From Gyrodactylus bullatarudis (Eukaryota > Platyhelminthes > Monogenea > Gyrodactylidea > Gyrodactylidae), in assembly GCA_012064415.1 (NCBI GenBank), contig SSNU01000119.1:658529-722528 (forward strand): 64,000 nt of DNA, read 5' to 3'. Positions 35,990-47,558 of the stretch are shown in pieces. The notes under the pieces were generated by a model. The model did not search any database, was not told where the DNA came from, and worked only from the letters and a program-made list of their open reading frames with translations. Every line of letters begins with the position of its first letter. Position 1 is the first letter of the stretch. A program made the position numbers and the translations under genes.

Positions 35990-38900
35990 ATGAAGTCCAG
36001 AATTCTAATCGGACTCGTAATACTCGTGGCTATCCTCTTCAGCAATGTAAGATGTAAGTGAGAAATGGCAAAATATTCATTCTCTGAATTGTTTACCTGT
36101 TAACTTTTCCCCAATAGCTGATCCACAGAATTACGATTACTCTATAACAGGAGAGGATTCTGATGATGCCCCTCCGGAAACAACAACAACAACGACTACA
36201 ACAACAACGACAACAACCCCAAAACCCACGACAACAACAACTACAACCACCCCAAGACCCACGACCACAACAACTACAACCACGCCAAGACCCACGACTA
36301 CAACAACTAGGGCTCCAAGGAGGACTACTCAAGCTCCTCCTCCCTCAGATGACATCATGGGTCCAATCTCGGTGAGTGAATTTGACATTTTTCGATAACT
36401 AGAATGAGATATATCGATTACTGAATAAAGAAGACCAAAGATTTGTGGATAAAAATAAACCTTAAACACAACAGGGATATGATTTAAAAGAGACAGTCTA
36501 GTATTCGACAAAATGAAACATGATTACAGTTTATATTCGTGTAATTGAATAGTTTTATTTCAGGTTAAAGGACCATCAGCTCCTCTACCTCCTGTAAAGG
36601 GCCCTATGGGACCACCAGGAGATGTTGGTTCACCTGGTGAACCCGGTAAACCTGGACCTGTTGGTGGTGCTGGTCCTCCTGGTCCTCCAGGTCTTCCTGG
36701 TAACGATGGACCAAGAGGAGAAATTGGCCCACAAGGTGCTCCAGGTAGAGATGGAAAACCAGGAAAAGATGGTGAAGTAGGCCCAATGGGAATTAAAGGA
36801 TCCCCAGGCCCTATGGGCACTATGGGTCTTATTGGACCAAATGGCCCAATGGGAAATCAAGGTGCACTCGGTAGACCTGGTGAGAAAGGTTCCATTGGTA
36901 ATCCTGGTACTGTTGTAAGTTTAGCATTGTTCATCGAAGATTAAACTTTTCTAATTTCTACTTGAAAACTGCTATAGGGTAGAAGAGGTCCTCAGGGAGA
37001 GAAAGGACCACCCGGCCCTACCGGACCAAAGGGTCCATCTGGTTCACCTGGTGCACAAGGTGCTACTGGCTCACAAGGTGTTCAAGGTCAAGATGGAGAA
37101 GCTGGTGCCCCAGGGGCTCCTGGTCCTCAAGGTCCAGTTGGACCAATCGGTATGACCGGACCTGGTGGTTTTAAGGGTGATCCTGGTATGCCTGGTATCC
37201 TAGGCTCCAGAGGAGATCCCGGCGATCCAGGTAAAGATGGTATTCCCGGCTCTACAGGAGACATTGGTGATCAAGTAAGGTGTTAAAAATTATTTAAAGA
37301 TGACTATTTTCTAATTTCCAATATTTTAAAAGGGATTTGACGGTAAAAATGGAGAGCCAGGACCCAAGGGAGAATCTGGTCAAACTGGAATGCCTGGCGG
37401 TCCTGGACCAAGTGGTCCAAGAGGTAGACCCGGTATTTCTGGTCCATCTGGTGATATCGGTCCTAAGGGCTCTGAAGGTCTTCCAGGAAATCAAGGTGCA
37501 CCAGGTAAAATGGGTGAACAAGGTATGGACGGAGAACAAGGAGGACGAGGAGAACGTGGCCCACCTGGCGATGTTGGAAAATTCGGTCCAAGAGGTCCAC
37601 CAGGCTTTGAAGGAGGCAGAGGAGATGTTGGTTTCCCTGGTGCCCCTGGTATGCCTGGTAATCCTGGCATGGACGGTATTCCTGGTAAACCTGGTGACCA
37701 AGGTTTCACTGGTGCTGATGGCCCCATGGGAGCCAAGGGACCAGTTGGTCCTCAAGGTTTACCTGGCAAAAATGGTGAAGCAGGTCCAAGAGGTTATCCT
37801 GGCTCAGATGGCCAAGATGGCTCAAACGGTTCCAGAGGTGCTCCTGGTGCTAGAGGAGAAACTGGTAAACCAGGAGCTGACGGAGAAGCTGGAGCACCAG
37901 GTGAACAAGGTCCCCCAGGTCTTCCTGGCCCTACAGGACCAGCTGTAAGGTTTTTTTCAAAAGAGGTTAATACTCATTGTAAAACTTTTATTTCAAGGGA
38001 CAACGTGGTAACCGTGGAAATGACGGAGAATCTGGTGCCCCAGGTAAACCAGGTGATCAGGGAGCTCAAGGTATGCCTGGCACCAGAGGTCCAAGAGGTG
38101 AATTGGGCAAAGTTGGTGACGAAGGTCCTCAAGGTGTTGAAGGCGAAAATGGCCCAGCTGGTCCAAGAGGCTTACCTGGTGCTGCTGGCACAGTAGGTGA
38201 AAGAGGAGGCGACGGAAAAGATGGTCCTCCAGGTAGACCAGGTCGAGATGGAGAAGATGGCAGACAAGGTCCTTCCGGTAAAAGAGGAGCCAAGGGAGCA
38301 AAAGGACCAATCGGCGGTAAAGGACCCAATGGCGAAGATGGTGATAAAGGCAGAGATGGACCCCGTGGTGCCATCGGCAAACCTGGTAATCAAGGAGGTG
38401 CCGGTGAAACAGTAAGCTAAAGCTTTTCAAATTTAGTAAATCATTAATCATCTTTATATATAGGGACCTGCTGGACCTCCAGGCCCACCTGGACCTACGG
38501 GTCTTAGAGGCAAAAAAGGCCCAGCTGGAAATAATGGTATTGATGGAAAAATTGGTGAGCCAGGTGAAAAAGGTCCAGATGGTGAACCTGGTCCAGCCGG
38601 TCCACCTGGTCAAATAAGAAGCTCACTAGAGAAGAACACAAGTGTTGGAGAAACTGGTGAGAAAGGTCCAGCTGGTGCACCAGGTCGAGATGGTCGTCCT
38701 GGTCCACCTGGTCCAAGAGGTGATCCTGGTATGGATGGTAAGCCAGGAGCACCTGGTGAAAAGGGACCAGATGGTGCTCAAGGACCCCCAGGGGCTGACG
38801 GTAGAGACGGTGCTCCCGGAAAAAGAGGTCCCAGAGGACAAGTTGGTGAGCCTGGAGATAATGGAGATGCTGGTGAGCCAGGTGATGATGGTCCACAAGG

Positions 38901-40854
38901 AATGAATGGACCTCCTGGTGATATGGGACGTACTGGTGCCCCAGGTGAAAGAGGAGAAAAAGGTGATGCTGGTGAAGTTGGACCCGATGGTGCTAATGGC
39001 AACACTGGTCTGCAAGGTCCTGCAGGTGATAGAGGTAAAGCTGGTGCTCCAGGAGCTGATGGTGAACCTGGAGAGAAAGGAGATAAAGGTCCCAAAGGAC
39101 CTCAAGGCTCCTCAGGCAAAAGAGGAGACCAGGGACCTACTGGAGAAGCTGGTGAAAATGGAGCTCCTGGAGGAGAGGGAAAAGCTGGTCCCCAAGGTAG
39201 CAAAGGACCAATGGGTGCTCCTGGACCTGCTGGTAAACCAGGACCAAGAGGAGAAAAAGGTCCTAATGGTTCACCTGGTCCAGATGGAGGTCAAGGTGAA
39301 GACGGTCCCCAAGGTTCAATTGGCCCACCTGGCGAGATAGGCTTAGAAGGTCCACCAGGTCCTCCTGGTAATGATGGACCTATGGGAAGAAATGGTCCAA
39401 GTGGAGATATCGGTGATCCTGGTGCTGAAGGTCCAGATGGCCCAGAAGGACCACAAGGTCCTGCTGGCATTTCAGGTCCAAGAGGTAAACCAGGCCCTGC
39501 TGGAAGTGATGGAGAAGATGGTAAAGATGGAGAAGCCGGACCTGAAGGTTTCAAAGGTCGCACAGGACCTGCTGGTAGCCCTGGCAAGCCTGGTAAAAAT
39601 GGCAGCGATGGCCATAAAGGATTAGGTGGAGATATTGGCAAGCAAGGTGAAAAGGGAGAACGCGGCAGAAAGGGAATTGCTGGTGATCGCGGATACAAAG
39701 GTCCAACTGGTTTGCCTGGTAAAGTTGGTGACCCTGGTGAGCCCGGTCTTCCTGGCGAGGATGGATATCAAGGTGCTCAAGGTACAATTGGTAGACCTGG
39801 TCCCCAGGGTGAAGACGGTCTTCAAGGTCCAGAGGGTCCTCAAGGTCAAAGAGGTCCACCCGGTCCTCCAGGCTCTCCTGGTATCCTTATGGCTCATGAT
39901 GAAGCTCTTCCTGATCTTCTCGGATCTGATGTTATCGAGAAGCCTGATGGAAGTAAAAAAGCTCCTGCTAGATCCTGCAGACATCTCGCCATGCACAATA
40001 ATGATCTTACTGATGGTCAGTTTCACTTCTTCTTCATATCTTAGTATGAATTTTTCTAATCCTTGTCTTATATGATAGGTAACTATTGGATTGATCCAAA
40101 CGGAGGCAAGATCGATGATGCTATCCAAGTTTTCTGTAAACTATCTTCAGGTATGACATGCATCAATCCCAAGGATGGAGTTATCAAACCAACTGAATTC
40201 TCTGAAGCCATTAACGGAAAAGATAACTGGATTTCAAAAGTTACCAAGAGAAGAGTTAGTCTTGAACTAAATAATTGTAGTCTGATCAAGTTATAATGGA
40301 TTATCCTCCTTACTTTAGCTTCAATACAAGATTGAGGGCAGTCAGTTATCCTTCTTGAAGCTTCTCAGCTCCAAGGCCACTCAAGAATTCACAGTAACAT
40401 GCAGAAATAGTGCAATCGTTGATATGGAAAATAACACCAAGCTATTGTCCGACAATGACAGATACATTGAATTCAACGGTGATGCTTTCAGTTACTCTGT
40501 TCTTAAAGATGACTGCAAGGTAATTGGAAAGAAATAAAATATCTAAATAATAGTTCTTGAAGAAAGTTGAACAGATATTGGTTCGTTGCAAAATGAATTG
40601 GTTGGTTTGTATTTGAGACTGCCAACCAGAAGACAAACGAACCAATTGCTTTTCAATCAATTTTAAAATGATTACGTGTAACAGATCATAATTGAACTTA
40701 AATTTTATAGTACAAGAAAAATTCCTATGGATCAGCCATTTTGGAGGTCAAAGCAAGAGCCCAACGCTTACCAATAAGAGACGTCTCATTCCCAGATGTC
40801 GGTTCATCTGGTCAAGAGATCGGTCTCGAAGTTGGAATTGTCTGCTACGCTTAA
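35990..40854 (+). CDS. Fibrillar procollagen alpha chain with divergent C-propeptide
   Basis: Secreted fibril-forming collagen. Ten exons: 35990-36053, 36118-36371, 36564-36914, 36978-37274, 37333-37944, 37998-38411, 38464-40015, 40079-40254, 40319-40519 and 40711-40854. They sum to a whole frame of about 1354 aa. A signal peptide ([19 protein letters not shown]) leads to a short acidic stretch and a Thr/Pro/Arg tract, in place of the VWC or thrombospondin-N domain of many fibrillar chains. A Gly-X-Y helix of about 1,090 residues follows, then a COLFI C-propeptide with [23 protein letters not shown] and [10 protein letters not shown]. Six of the eight usual propeptide Cys are present. C2 and C3, the pair that makes interchain bonds in known chains, are both absent. 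About 21 residues around the chain-recognition segment are missing. Helix exons begin on Gly and are phase 0. Confidence 0.92.
36180..36311 (+). repeat. ACN (Thr) repeat tract in fibrillar collagen
   Basis: Runs of ACA, ACG, ACT and ACC codons broken by PKP, PRP and PRP give four blocks of five to thirteen threonines. The codons vary in the third base, so the tract looks maintained as protein and not as a pure microsatellite. In a secreted protein such a segment is a likely site of mucin-type O-glycosylation (inference). Confidence 0.85.
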
Positions 40855-42881
40855 TCGAGCAGAAAGTTCAAAATTCAAAACTAAAAAGTCAAAAGAACCG
40901 CCAAAAAAAGTCAATTTTTAGCCAAAAAAGATATTTATGTATATTTCACAAATTTTTAAAGCCGATTTTCCGAAACCAAATTATGCCCTCAAATCTCTAT
41001 CTCCTTCTGTCAAGATATGATAAAAGTTTACAGAATTATAATCTTACTACAGAATTTCATAAAAATTCATTGAAATTTCTCACAGAATTCACAGCTGTAA
41101 TCAAGAGAAAATGATAATTTTTTAAATGTGTGTATATTCGACATGGCTGGCTTCAGTTGTTGAACTCAAATCGAATGTAACATTTCCAGATCTATCTCCA
41201 TCCTGTAATATTCAAAAGTCTTTCTTTATTCAATTATATCTAAGCTATAAAAAAGACCAATAATGAAGATGGCGTGTGTATTGTGTAAAAAAATACGATT
41301 GTATATTTCGATTCATCAACAACTCCATCGAGTCAATGATCAATGCTACGTGTAATAATTATTAAAAATTCAAATCGAGATGGAAAAGGTTTATGTATTT
41401 GTATTTGTAAAAATTGAAAAATAGAAGAAGAAGAAGAAAAAGTGGAAATCTGTCTGTTCCTAGTCCCAAACGTTCATTCATGTGTGTATCTTATCCGTGT
41501 CATTCTGATACTCATTCTCTCTCATATTGTGGTTTTTCGACACAACAAACAACAAGAAAAAATAAAATACTATTCAAATCAAAGATTAACAATTCTCTTT
41601 TCCATTTCACCTTGCTTACAGAGGGAATACTCACCGTTATTGTACAAAAGCTGAAGTTCCATGAAGCCTCATTATAGACAAAAACATGCATTTATCTGTA
41701 TGCTGATCATAAGAGATAAGATAAGAATGCATGTAGAGTCTATAAGTGTTGCACTCTCATATTATACAAATCACTGCAATTAAAGGTGGGTGGGTTGGCC
41801 ACGTGGCTCGAGAATTCATGAGGAATACATCTTCATTTGAATTGAGAGTGTAACTTTTCAATATGTTCTGTGCTCAAGTCATTTATTGCTTTGTATTTAT
41901 ATATCTGAGTTATTAGTCCTGATTGGTTCACTCAAGGCAAGGGATAGGTTTCAACATGGTTTTTCTACTCTTCTCATGTTTGTATGTTATATATGTAGCT
42001 TACTTTTAGTGTGAGTGTCGATTCGAGATATAATTTAGTAGTACAAGAATTGCATACGAGCAAAGCAGAGAGGACTCTTGAAGAGAGTGTGATTTTTCTT
42101 TATAGAGAGAAAATCTCTTTCACTCGTTGTCATGTTGTTGAATTGCTACATACCAACCGATGAGACTTGTATGTATGAAATTCTCTTTTTTTTGCACAAC
42201 AAAACTCTAAAGTTAGGAAGTATTTTTGGCATATCTAACATTTTCGAATACCAGTTCATATAGCACAGTACTCTTGGGAGGTTTTGTATATACATTTTTC
42301 TGTGTGAAAGAGACTTCTTTTCGGGAGTACTCGTCGTGAATATTGATCTCTCTCTTTCGACATAACTTCCTCTATTAAATTTACACTGTGCAATGCAGAG
42401 AGTAGTCAGTGAGTATAGTAATTGATTGTTTCAGAATGAAAAAAATACCACAATTACTATTAGAATTTTTCCTCCCTTTAGCGTACTTTAACGATAAGTT
42501 TTTTATTCATGCGACATTTCACGCTTACACGATATGAGAGTGATAATTTTGATAACTATCCTCTATTCGAGACGTCTATTTGAAAGAATATTTAATTTTT
42601 TTCGTAAAATTTCGACACGTGTAATATTTATTTAACCGAAACGGTTTTCAAAATTACATTTCAGCCATCTGTGACTAAGGATTATTCAGTTCAGAAAGGA
42701 ATTCTCTAAAAAGTACACGCTACGTATGTAAGCGCATGTGATTGATAATTATAATTCAATATATATAGTAGTCGAAATTTGATCTATAATGATAGCACTA
42801 CAGATTATAATTGTGATAGATAAATCTCGGTAATCAATAAAAAAGATTAATGAAAGAAACTAAAATAATTATCTGATTTAT
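40855..42881. other. Intergenic, 3' side of fibrillar collagen
   Basis: About 2 kb between the fibrillar collagen stop and the stop of the minus-strand EF-hand gene, so both ends are 3' flanks. A possible distal poly(A) signal lies at 41561. Short open frames near 40,690-41,110 and 41,410-41,680 have no codon structure or homology I recognise. No repeats were noticed. Confidence 0.5.
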
Positions 42882-43840
42882 TTACAAATTATTGGTTGGA
42901 GAAAAGTCAGTGTTCTCATTCCTCAGCTTTTCTAGCAACTGTAGGAAAGATTTTGCATCTAGAATGTTACGTCTCTTTCGATCGTTCATCCTTATCCAAT
43001 CGTTGATGTATTTGTCTAATTTTCCCGTCAGCATATACGCCACAACTGATTTGATGTCTTCCTTGTCAATGTAACCTGTCTCGTTGACATCGAGTAACCG
43101 AAATAATTGTCTTTCGCCAAGTTTCCTATAAAAGCAATGACTCAAAAAATAATTACCCAATATTTTCATAGGGAATGTTCCTAGTGAATTGAATTATCTC
43201 GTCCAGGGGAACATAACTCGGATGACGACACACGAACCATTTATCTAACATAAACTTGATTAAACTTGATTAAATGGAAAAGCATATAAGGAATCGGACA
43301 TACCTTGATGATATTCTCTTCAATATCAAAGTCTCTAAAGATTTCTGCAACTGAGTTGGCACTTACGTAAATGCGTTGTTCACTCGTTATGGTCTGGAGG
43401 AGTTTCAGAGCACTAACAATGTGCTCACGGATATCGTTCATCTCCATAGCCTTTTGGTCCATCTTTTTCGCTTCTACCCTAAGAATAAGGAACTTTTTAA
43501 ATCTTTCACTAAAGTTTCGCGCCCACAACTTGAAGTCTGCAAAGAGTTTTTTATTCTTGAAAGCCTCGTTGAAGGAATATTCATCTTCTTCCAAATTACG
43601 GTTTATTACATTCATCAAAGGTGCTTGAACTGGTTTCGAAGGGGTTTTTGCTGAAAACAATGGAAGGATAGGCTGTTTACATTCTTCCTTGAATAGAGAT
43701 TGCTCTCGACTCCTATTGTGGACTAGTAGCGTTTTCTTGTTTATATGTCGATAACGGGCACTGGGATCAAGGCGCGGTTCCATTGAAGTTCCCAATGGCA
43801 ATATATTGCTAGTTCTATTATTCAAGTAGGTTCCAAACAT
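42882..43840 (-). CDS. EF-hand protein with unrecognised N-terminal region
   Basis: Three exons (43304-43840, 43157-43254, 42882-43125) join into 292 aa. The introns are 49 and 31 nt. The first intron requires the second of two adjacent ATCAAG acceptors to keep frame. The N-terminal 90 residues are basic and low in structure. Residues of about 95-200 look helical, with no family I know. Near residue 225 a canonical EF-hand loop reads DVNETGYIDKED, a set of Ca-coordinating positions with D, N, T, Y and D/E. The C-terminus is charged and helical. No signal peptide or TM is seen, so it is probably cytosolic. It lies 303 bp downstream of another EF-hand-type gene on the same strand. Confidence 0.7.
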
Positions 43841-44143
43841 TGATTTTTATTCCTCAGGAAAGCTAAGGGAAAATCTTTTTAGAGGATAGAACTTGAATCT
43901 CAACATTTGGAAGTAGAAAGAAAACATAGTCTCATGGGTTTATGTCTTTTTTATTCAAACTTCTGGATGAAAATAAATATGAAAAGGTTTCTCTCCCCAG
44001 TTGTAAGGTAGCATATTCAAATGAATTCAGGACAGGGACACATCTCGTTTTTAAAAGTTGTTATGTTCCTCATTCCTAGGAGAAAAAAATAAAATGGAAG
44101 ATATTCAATTCTGAGGGAAAGAGCTCAAAATGATTAGTTCTGC

Positions 44144-44890
44144 TTACACTCCACACCAATCTCGTAAAAGATTTGTTATTTCTTCTACAGAGACTTCTCG
44201 GAGACCTGTTTCATCTCGTCTTGACTGGAGCCAGAGTTCTACAATGTCGATGGGTCTGTCACGGGCTGTCTGAGCAAATATTCTCTTGATCTGGTTTACT
44301 GTCATCCCTTTGATCTGTTTGGTCCGTGAAGTGAAAAAGAGTCTACGCCATACTGCAACTCTGTCGAGAACTTTTTATCAGAAAGATTATTGAATTTTAT
44401 CATTTTTTATAATAACTAACGCCTCGTTATCCTTTGGAGCTATTCCAAGAAGTTGGCAATATGTATTCTTTGATATTTGTCCAGTTTGCTTTCGATCGAA
44501 GCATTTCCAAAACATCTAAATAATGACACACAGGAAATATGTACGATTATTTATCCATAGTTTTTGTACTAAAACTCACAATAACATCATCAGAGGATAA
44601 ATCATTCTTTTCAAAGTAGTTGATGACATCTTCCCTTACCAGGATGTCGTCTCTATCTGTATCCATTTCATGGAAAATATACAACATCATCTCCTGCTCT
44701 GAAGGGGGATGTCGAGTCTGGACTGTACATAAAAGATTAAAAATTATATAAAACATTGAAATATAAGGTTTTGAAAATAAAGCATCAGATGGTGGGTGAA
44801 AATTTTTCTTTTACCTGAAAAATCAATAGAATCCATCGATTGTAGAAGGAGTTTCTTCTTCGGGACTGGGGGCCGAGAGACGTCAGGCAT
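44144..44890 (-). CDS. Small EF-hand protein (about 176 aa)
   Basis: Four exons: 44815-44890, 44580-44722, 44421-44515 and 44144-44360. The start MPDVSRPPVPKKK is preceded by AT-rich 5' sequence. Residues of about 45-57 form an EF-hand loop, DTDRDDILVREDV. A second, weaker one, DRKQTGQISKNT, follows, together making a plausible EF-hand pair. The C-terminal 90 residues are helical and unrecognised. The last intron needs the acceptor in CTCGACAG; the AG nearer the donor would give a stop. The stop overlaps a possible donor (GTGTAAGC), but joining to downstream exons gave a stop at once, so I end the gene there. It was checked against tegument-type EF-hand/dynein-light-chain proteins, and no dynein-light-chain motif is visible. 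Confidence 0.65.
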
Positions 44891-45134
44891 CTTTTTTTCT
44901 ATTCTATCTGATTTCTTTTCTTTCAAACTAAGACTAGAAGTTATAATTACTGCTCATACAATCTGCTTCACTCTATTTTGTTATCTCTCGATATGTTCGA
45001 CGCAATAACTACTTTTTGTCAAAATTTGACGTCACAGCTCTTATTACAGCTCTTTAGCAATGACACAAGACCATTATTACTAATGTTTGTACAAACTGTT
45101 ACCTTATCTTTTGTATAATTCAGCAAACATTACA

Positions 45135-46030
45135 TTAATTGACCAAAATAAATCTCAAGTCGTCTACTTTCAAAGAGTTTATCTCACCTTCGTTCGTAGG
45201 ACAAACCTTGTTGTATGCTCTTGTGATTTCATTTTCAATCATGTTTTCTGAAATTTTTGCTTGTGATGAACCTTTCATGTTATTGTGAAGTTTTTCGGAG
45301 GAGGAAGAACTTTTGGTCCAAGCCTTCTTGTTGACAGAGTCCAAGCTAAGGTTCGAATTGGACAAGTCTTCTCGGTTGAGTTTAACGTTTGTTGAATTTG
45401 GATGGATTTGATTCTTTGCACTGTTACTGGAAATATTTTCAATGTTATTCAATGTAGAATTGGATAAATTCAGGGAATAATGATTTTTCAATTTTTGATC
45501 GGCCCTTTCGAAATTTTCCGGCCTCGTTTGATGATGTTGTTGTTGTTGATATTGCTGGTTAGCTTTCAATTGGTCTATTGAGTCTGGGTTGTTTGAGCTT
45601 CTCTCCAACTGTGAATTTTATCAATTTTTAGTCAAAGTCAATTCAAAAGAAGTAATTAATATTTTATGAATAAAATCTCTTAATGTCTTTGACTGCGTAT
45701 CTATACTTTATTAACTAGAAATTGGACCATGATTGCGTTTCTTCTATCTATCTCTCTCTTCAATGAACAATCTAAATGTGGCCAGTTGTGTGGCAAAATT
45801 CGCTGTATCTTGTATTTTCATTGTTTTTTTCACTAATCAAAATTCTGAAAATCATTCGAGACAAGACCAAGGCTTAAATGCTTGCATTTAACAGAAATTC
45901 AATCATTTTATGGATATCGAGAAATTTTTGACTCACTTCCTTCCAAAACTCAATAATTCCAGATTTACCAAACATTTTCTTTGCGTTTTCCTCCAACCAG
46001 GTTGTGCTCAGCTCATATTCATGTTTGATC
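45135..46030 (-). CDS. Asn/Gln/Ser-rich protein, 5' end not resolved
   Basis: Two exons can be joined, 45937-46030 and 45135-45608, with a donor GTGAGT after GAA and the acceptor CACAG before TTGGAG. The upstream exon codes for a helical segment (EYELSTTWLEENAKK...). The downstream one is low complexity, with QQYQQQQHHQ, many Asn and Ser, and a charged end stopping at 45135. The 5' exon starts at an apparent acceptor at 46030, so at least one further exon should lie upstream of it; I could not place it. The function is unknown, and low-complexity composition weakens any homology call. Confidence 0.45.
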
Positions 46031-46718
46031 CTTTAAAGATTTCTAGACAAATGTAAAAGTGATGATATAAAACAATCTGAGAATATTAATTTGCACTAAT
46101 AGAAAAGAGATAGTAAAAGAGATTTTGAACATTTTCTCATCACTATGCACATTGTAAATTGTACAATAAACTGACATACGTATTACGTTCATCAGTAATT
46201 AAGAGAACCTGTATCATTTTATTAAAAAATTACTTTAAAACATGCAATCAATCGTGAAAATAACTGTGTTAAAATCCTTGTACTGAGTTAGTTTCTTACA
46301 ACTCAAATTAAAATAAACTTTTTAATTATTAAAATTATTTCAAGCTAACTAACTAATAGTAGTAATGTGATTTTTAAATAAAATTTTCTTGGTAGATACA
46401 ATTAGTAATTGTCAATTACTTATCGGATCTTACTCATGATTGAATCAGAAATTGTGATAGTCATCAAGAATAGATTACAATATAAATAACAAAGATCATG
46501 AAAATTTTTATTGTCATAATCACTTTGAATCATTTACTAAATGTCATTTACTTTACAAGTTTGAAATTGAAACCGAACTCTTTGATTCAATTATAAACAA
46601 TAAATTATTAACCATTTATAAACTAGAATCCAATGTTGTTTTAATGTTACTCTTATGTTCAAAATTGAATTCTCGGGTATCGTTGATACCACAATAAAAT
46701 CAGTCCAAGAGTTTTAGA
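46031..46718. other. Intergenic between divergent small genes
   Basis: About 690 bp, strongly AT-rich. It probably holds the missing 5' exon(s) of the minus-strand gene at 45135-46030 and the promoter of the telobox gene at 46719. Nothing else can be supported. Confidence 0.4.
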
Positions 46719-47471
46719 ATGCCGTTAGAATTTTGGAATATGTTTGCCGAATTAGATTGTTCCAATAATTCTTGCTTTAGTACTTCATGTATATATAAAA
46801 ACCTTATTGCCGAAAGTGATGCTTTTCTAAAGACTTTTTTGAATAAGCCCGTAAAATTTCCCCATAATATCGAAGAAAAAGGAGTTGTATCTCCTGTTAA
46901 AATCATTACTGCGAAAAAATCTCGAAATTCGCAAAATGAATCATGTAATTCAAGTAGTCCCATACACGCTCATAACGAAGAAGGCTCCGTTGCCATCTCA
47001 GCAATGCACAACAACAATAATAATTTTAACCTTGTGAAGGAGCCTCAAGAAATTAAAATAGATTCTGACGAGAGTAACATTGATCAGCCTTTAACGCGAA
47101 AATCCCAGAGAAATTCAGCCAAAAAATTAAAACTTGACAACGATGATGTAAGTCCTATTTTATTCATTCTCTAGGATTTTGATGATTATATTGAGACTAT
47201 TTTCAATGATGAAGTTAAATTGTCAACAACTCTAAAGAGACCAAAAAATTCCTGGTCCATTCAGGAGAGTGTGATGATTTTCTATGGAGTTGAAAAACTT
47301 CATTTAGACTGGGCTCAGATTAAGAAGCGCTTCTTTGCCAAATCTTTTAGAACTAATGTCAATATCAAAGATCGATGGCGGACGATCACAAAACATAAGA
47401 ATCTTTACGAGCTAATAAAAAAAGAGACACATACTTGGATTCAAGAGAACAAGGGCAGGATTCCAATATGA
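46719..47471 (+). CDS. Telobox Myb/SANT protein, candidate telomere-repeat binder
   Basis: Two exons (46719-47147, 47175-47471) around a 27 nt intron give 241 aa. The C-terminal 60 residues form a Myb/SANT repeat beginning PKNSWSIQESVMIF. It ends in VNIKDRWRTITK, which matches the telobox signature of TRF-type telomere proteins (VMIKDRWRTMKR in human TRF1/TRF2). That helix reads the double-stranded telomere repeat in known members. Upstream are a basic stretch, RKSQRNSAKKLKL (likely nuclear targeting), and a Ser/Asn-rich linker. The first 45 residues are hydrophobic-helical. I see no room for a full TRFH dimer domain of about 200 residues, so it is much shorter than vertebrate TRFs. DNA binding is inferred from the motif only. 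Confidence 0.8.
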
Positions 47472-47558
47472 AGAGATATCATATTTTAATTTTTTTAAAG
47501 TATTAAAATTATTTTTCATCGATAATAAAAATATGTAATTACGAAAATTAATGATTTT

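Noticed and set aside
41414..41677. Two overlapping frames of 70-87 codons downstream of the fibrillar collagen
   Set aside because: They overlap in different frames, have no recognisable domain, and lie in probable 3' UTR.
43840..44144. Joining the middle EF-hand gene to the next one downstream as a single gene
   Set aside because: The possible donor at its stop codon leads to an immediate stop with the only nearby acceptor, and the downstream frame has its own ATG.
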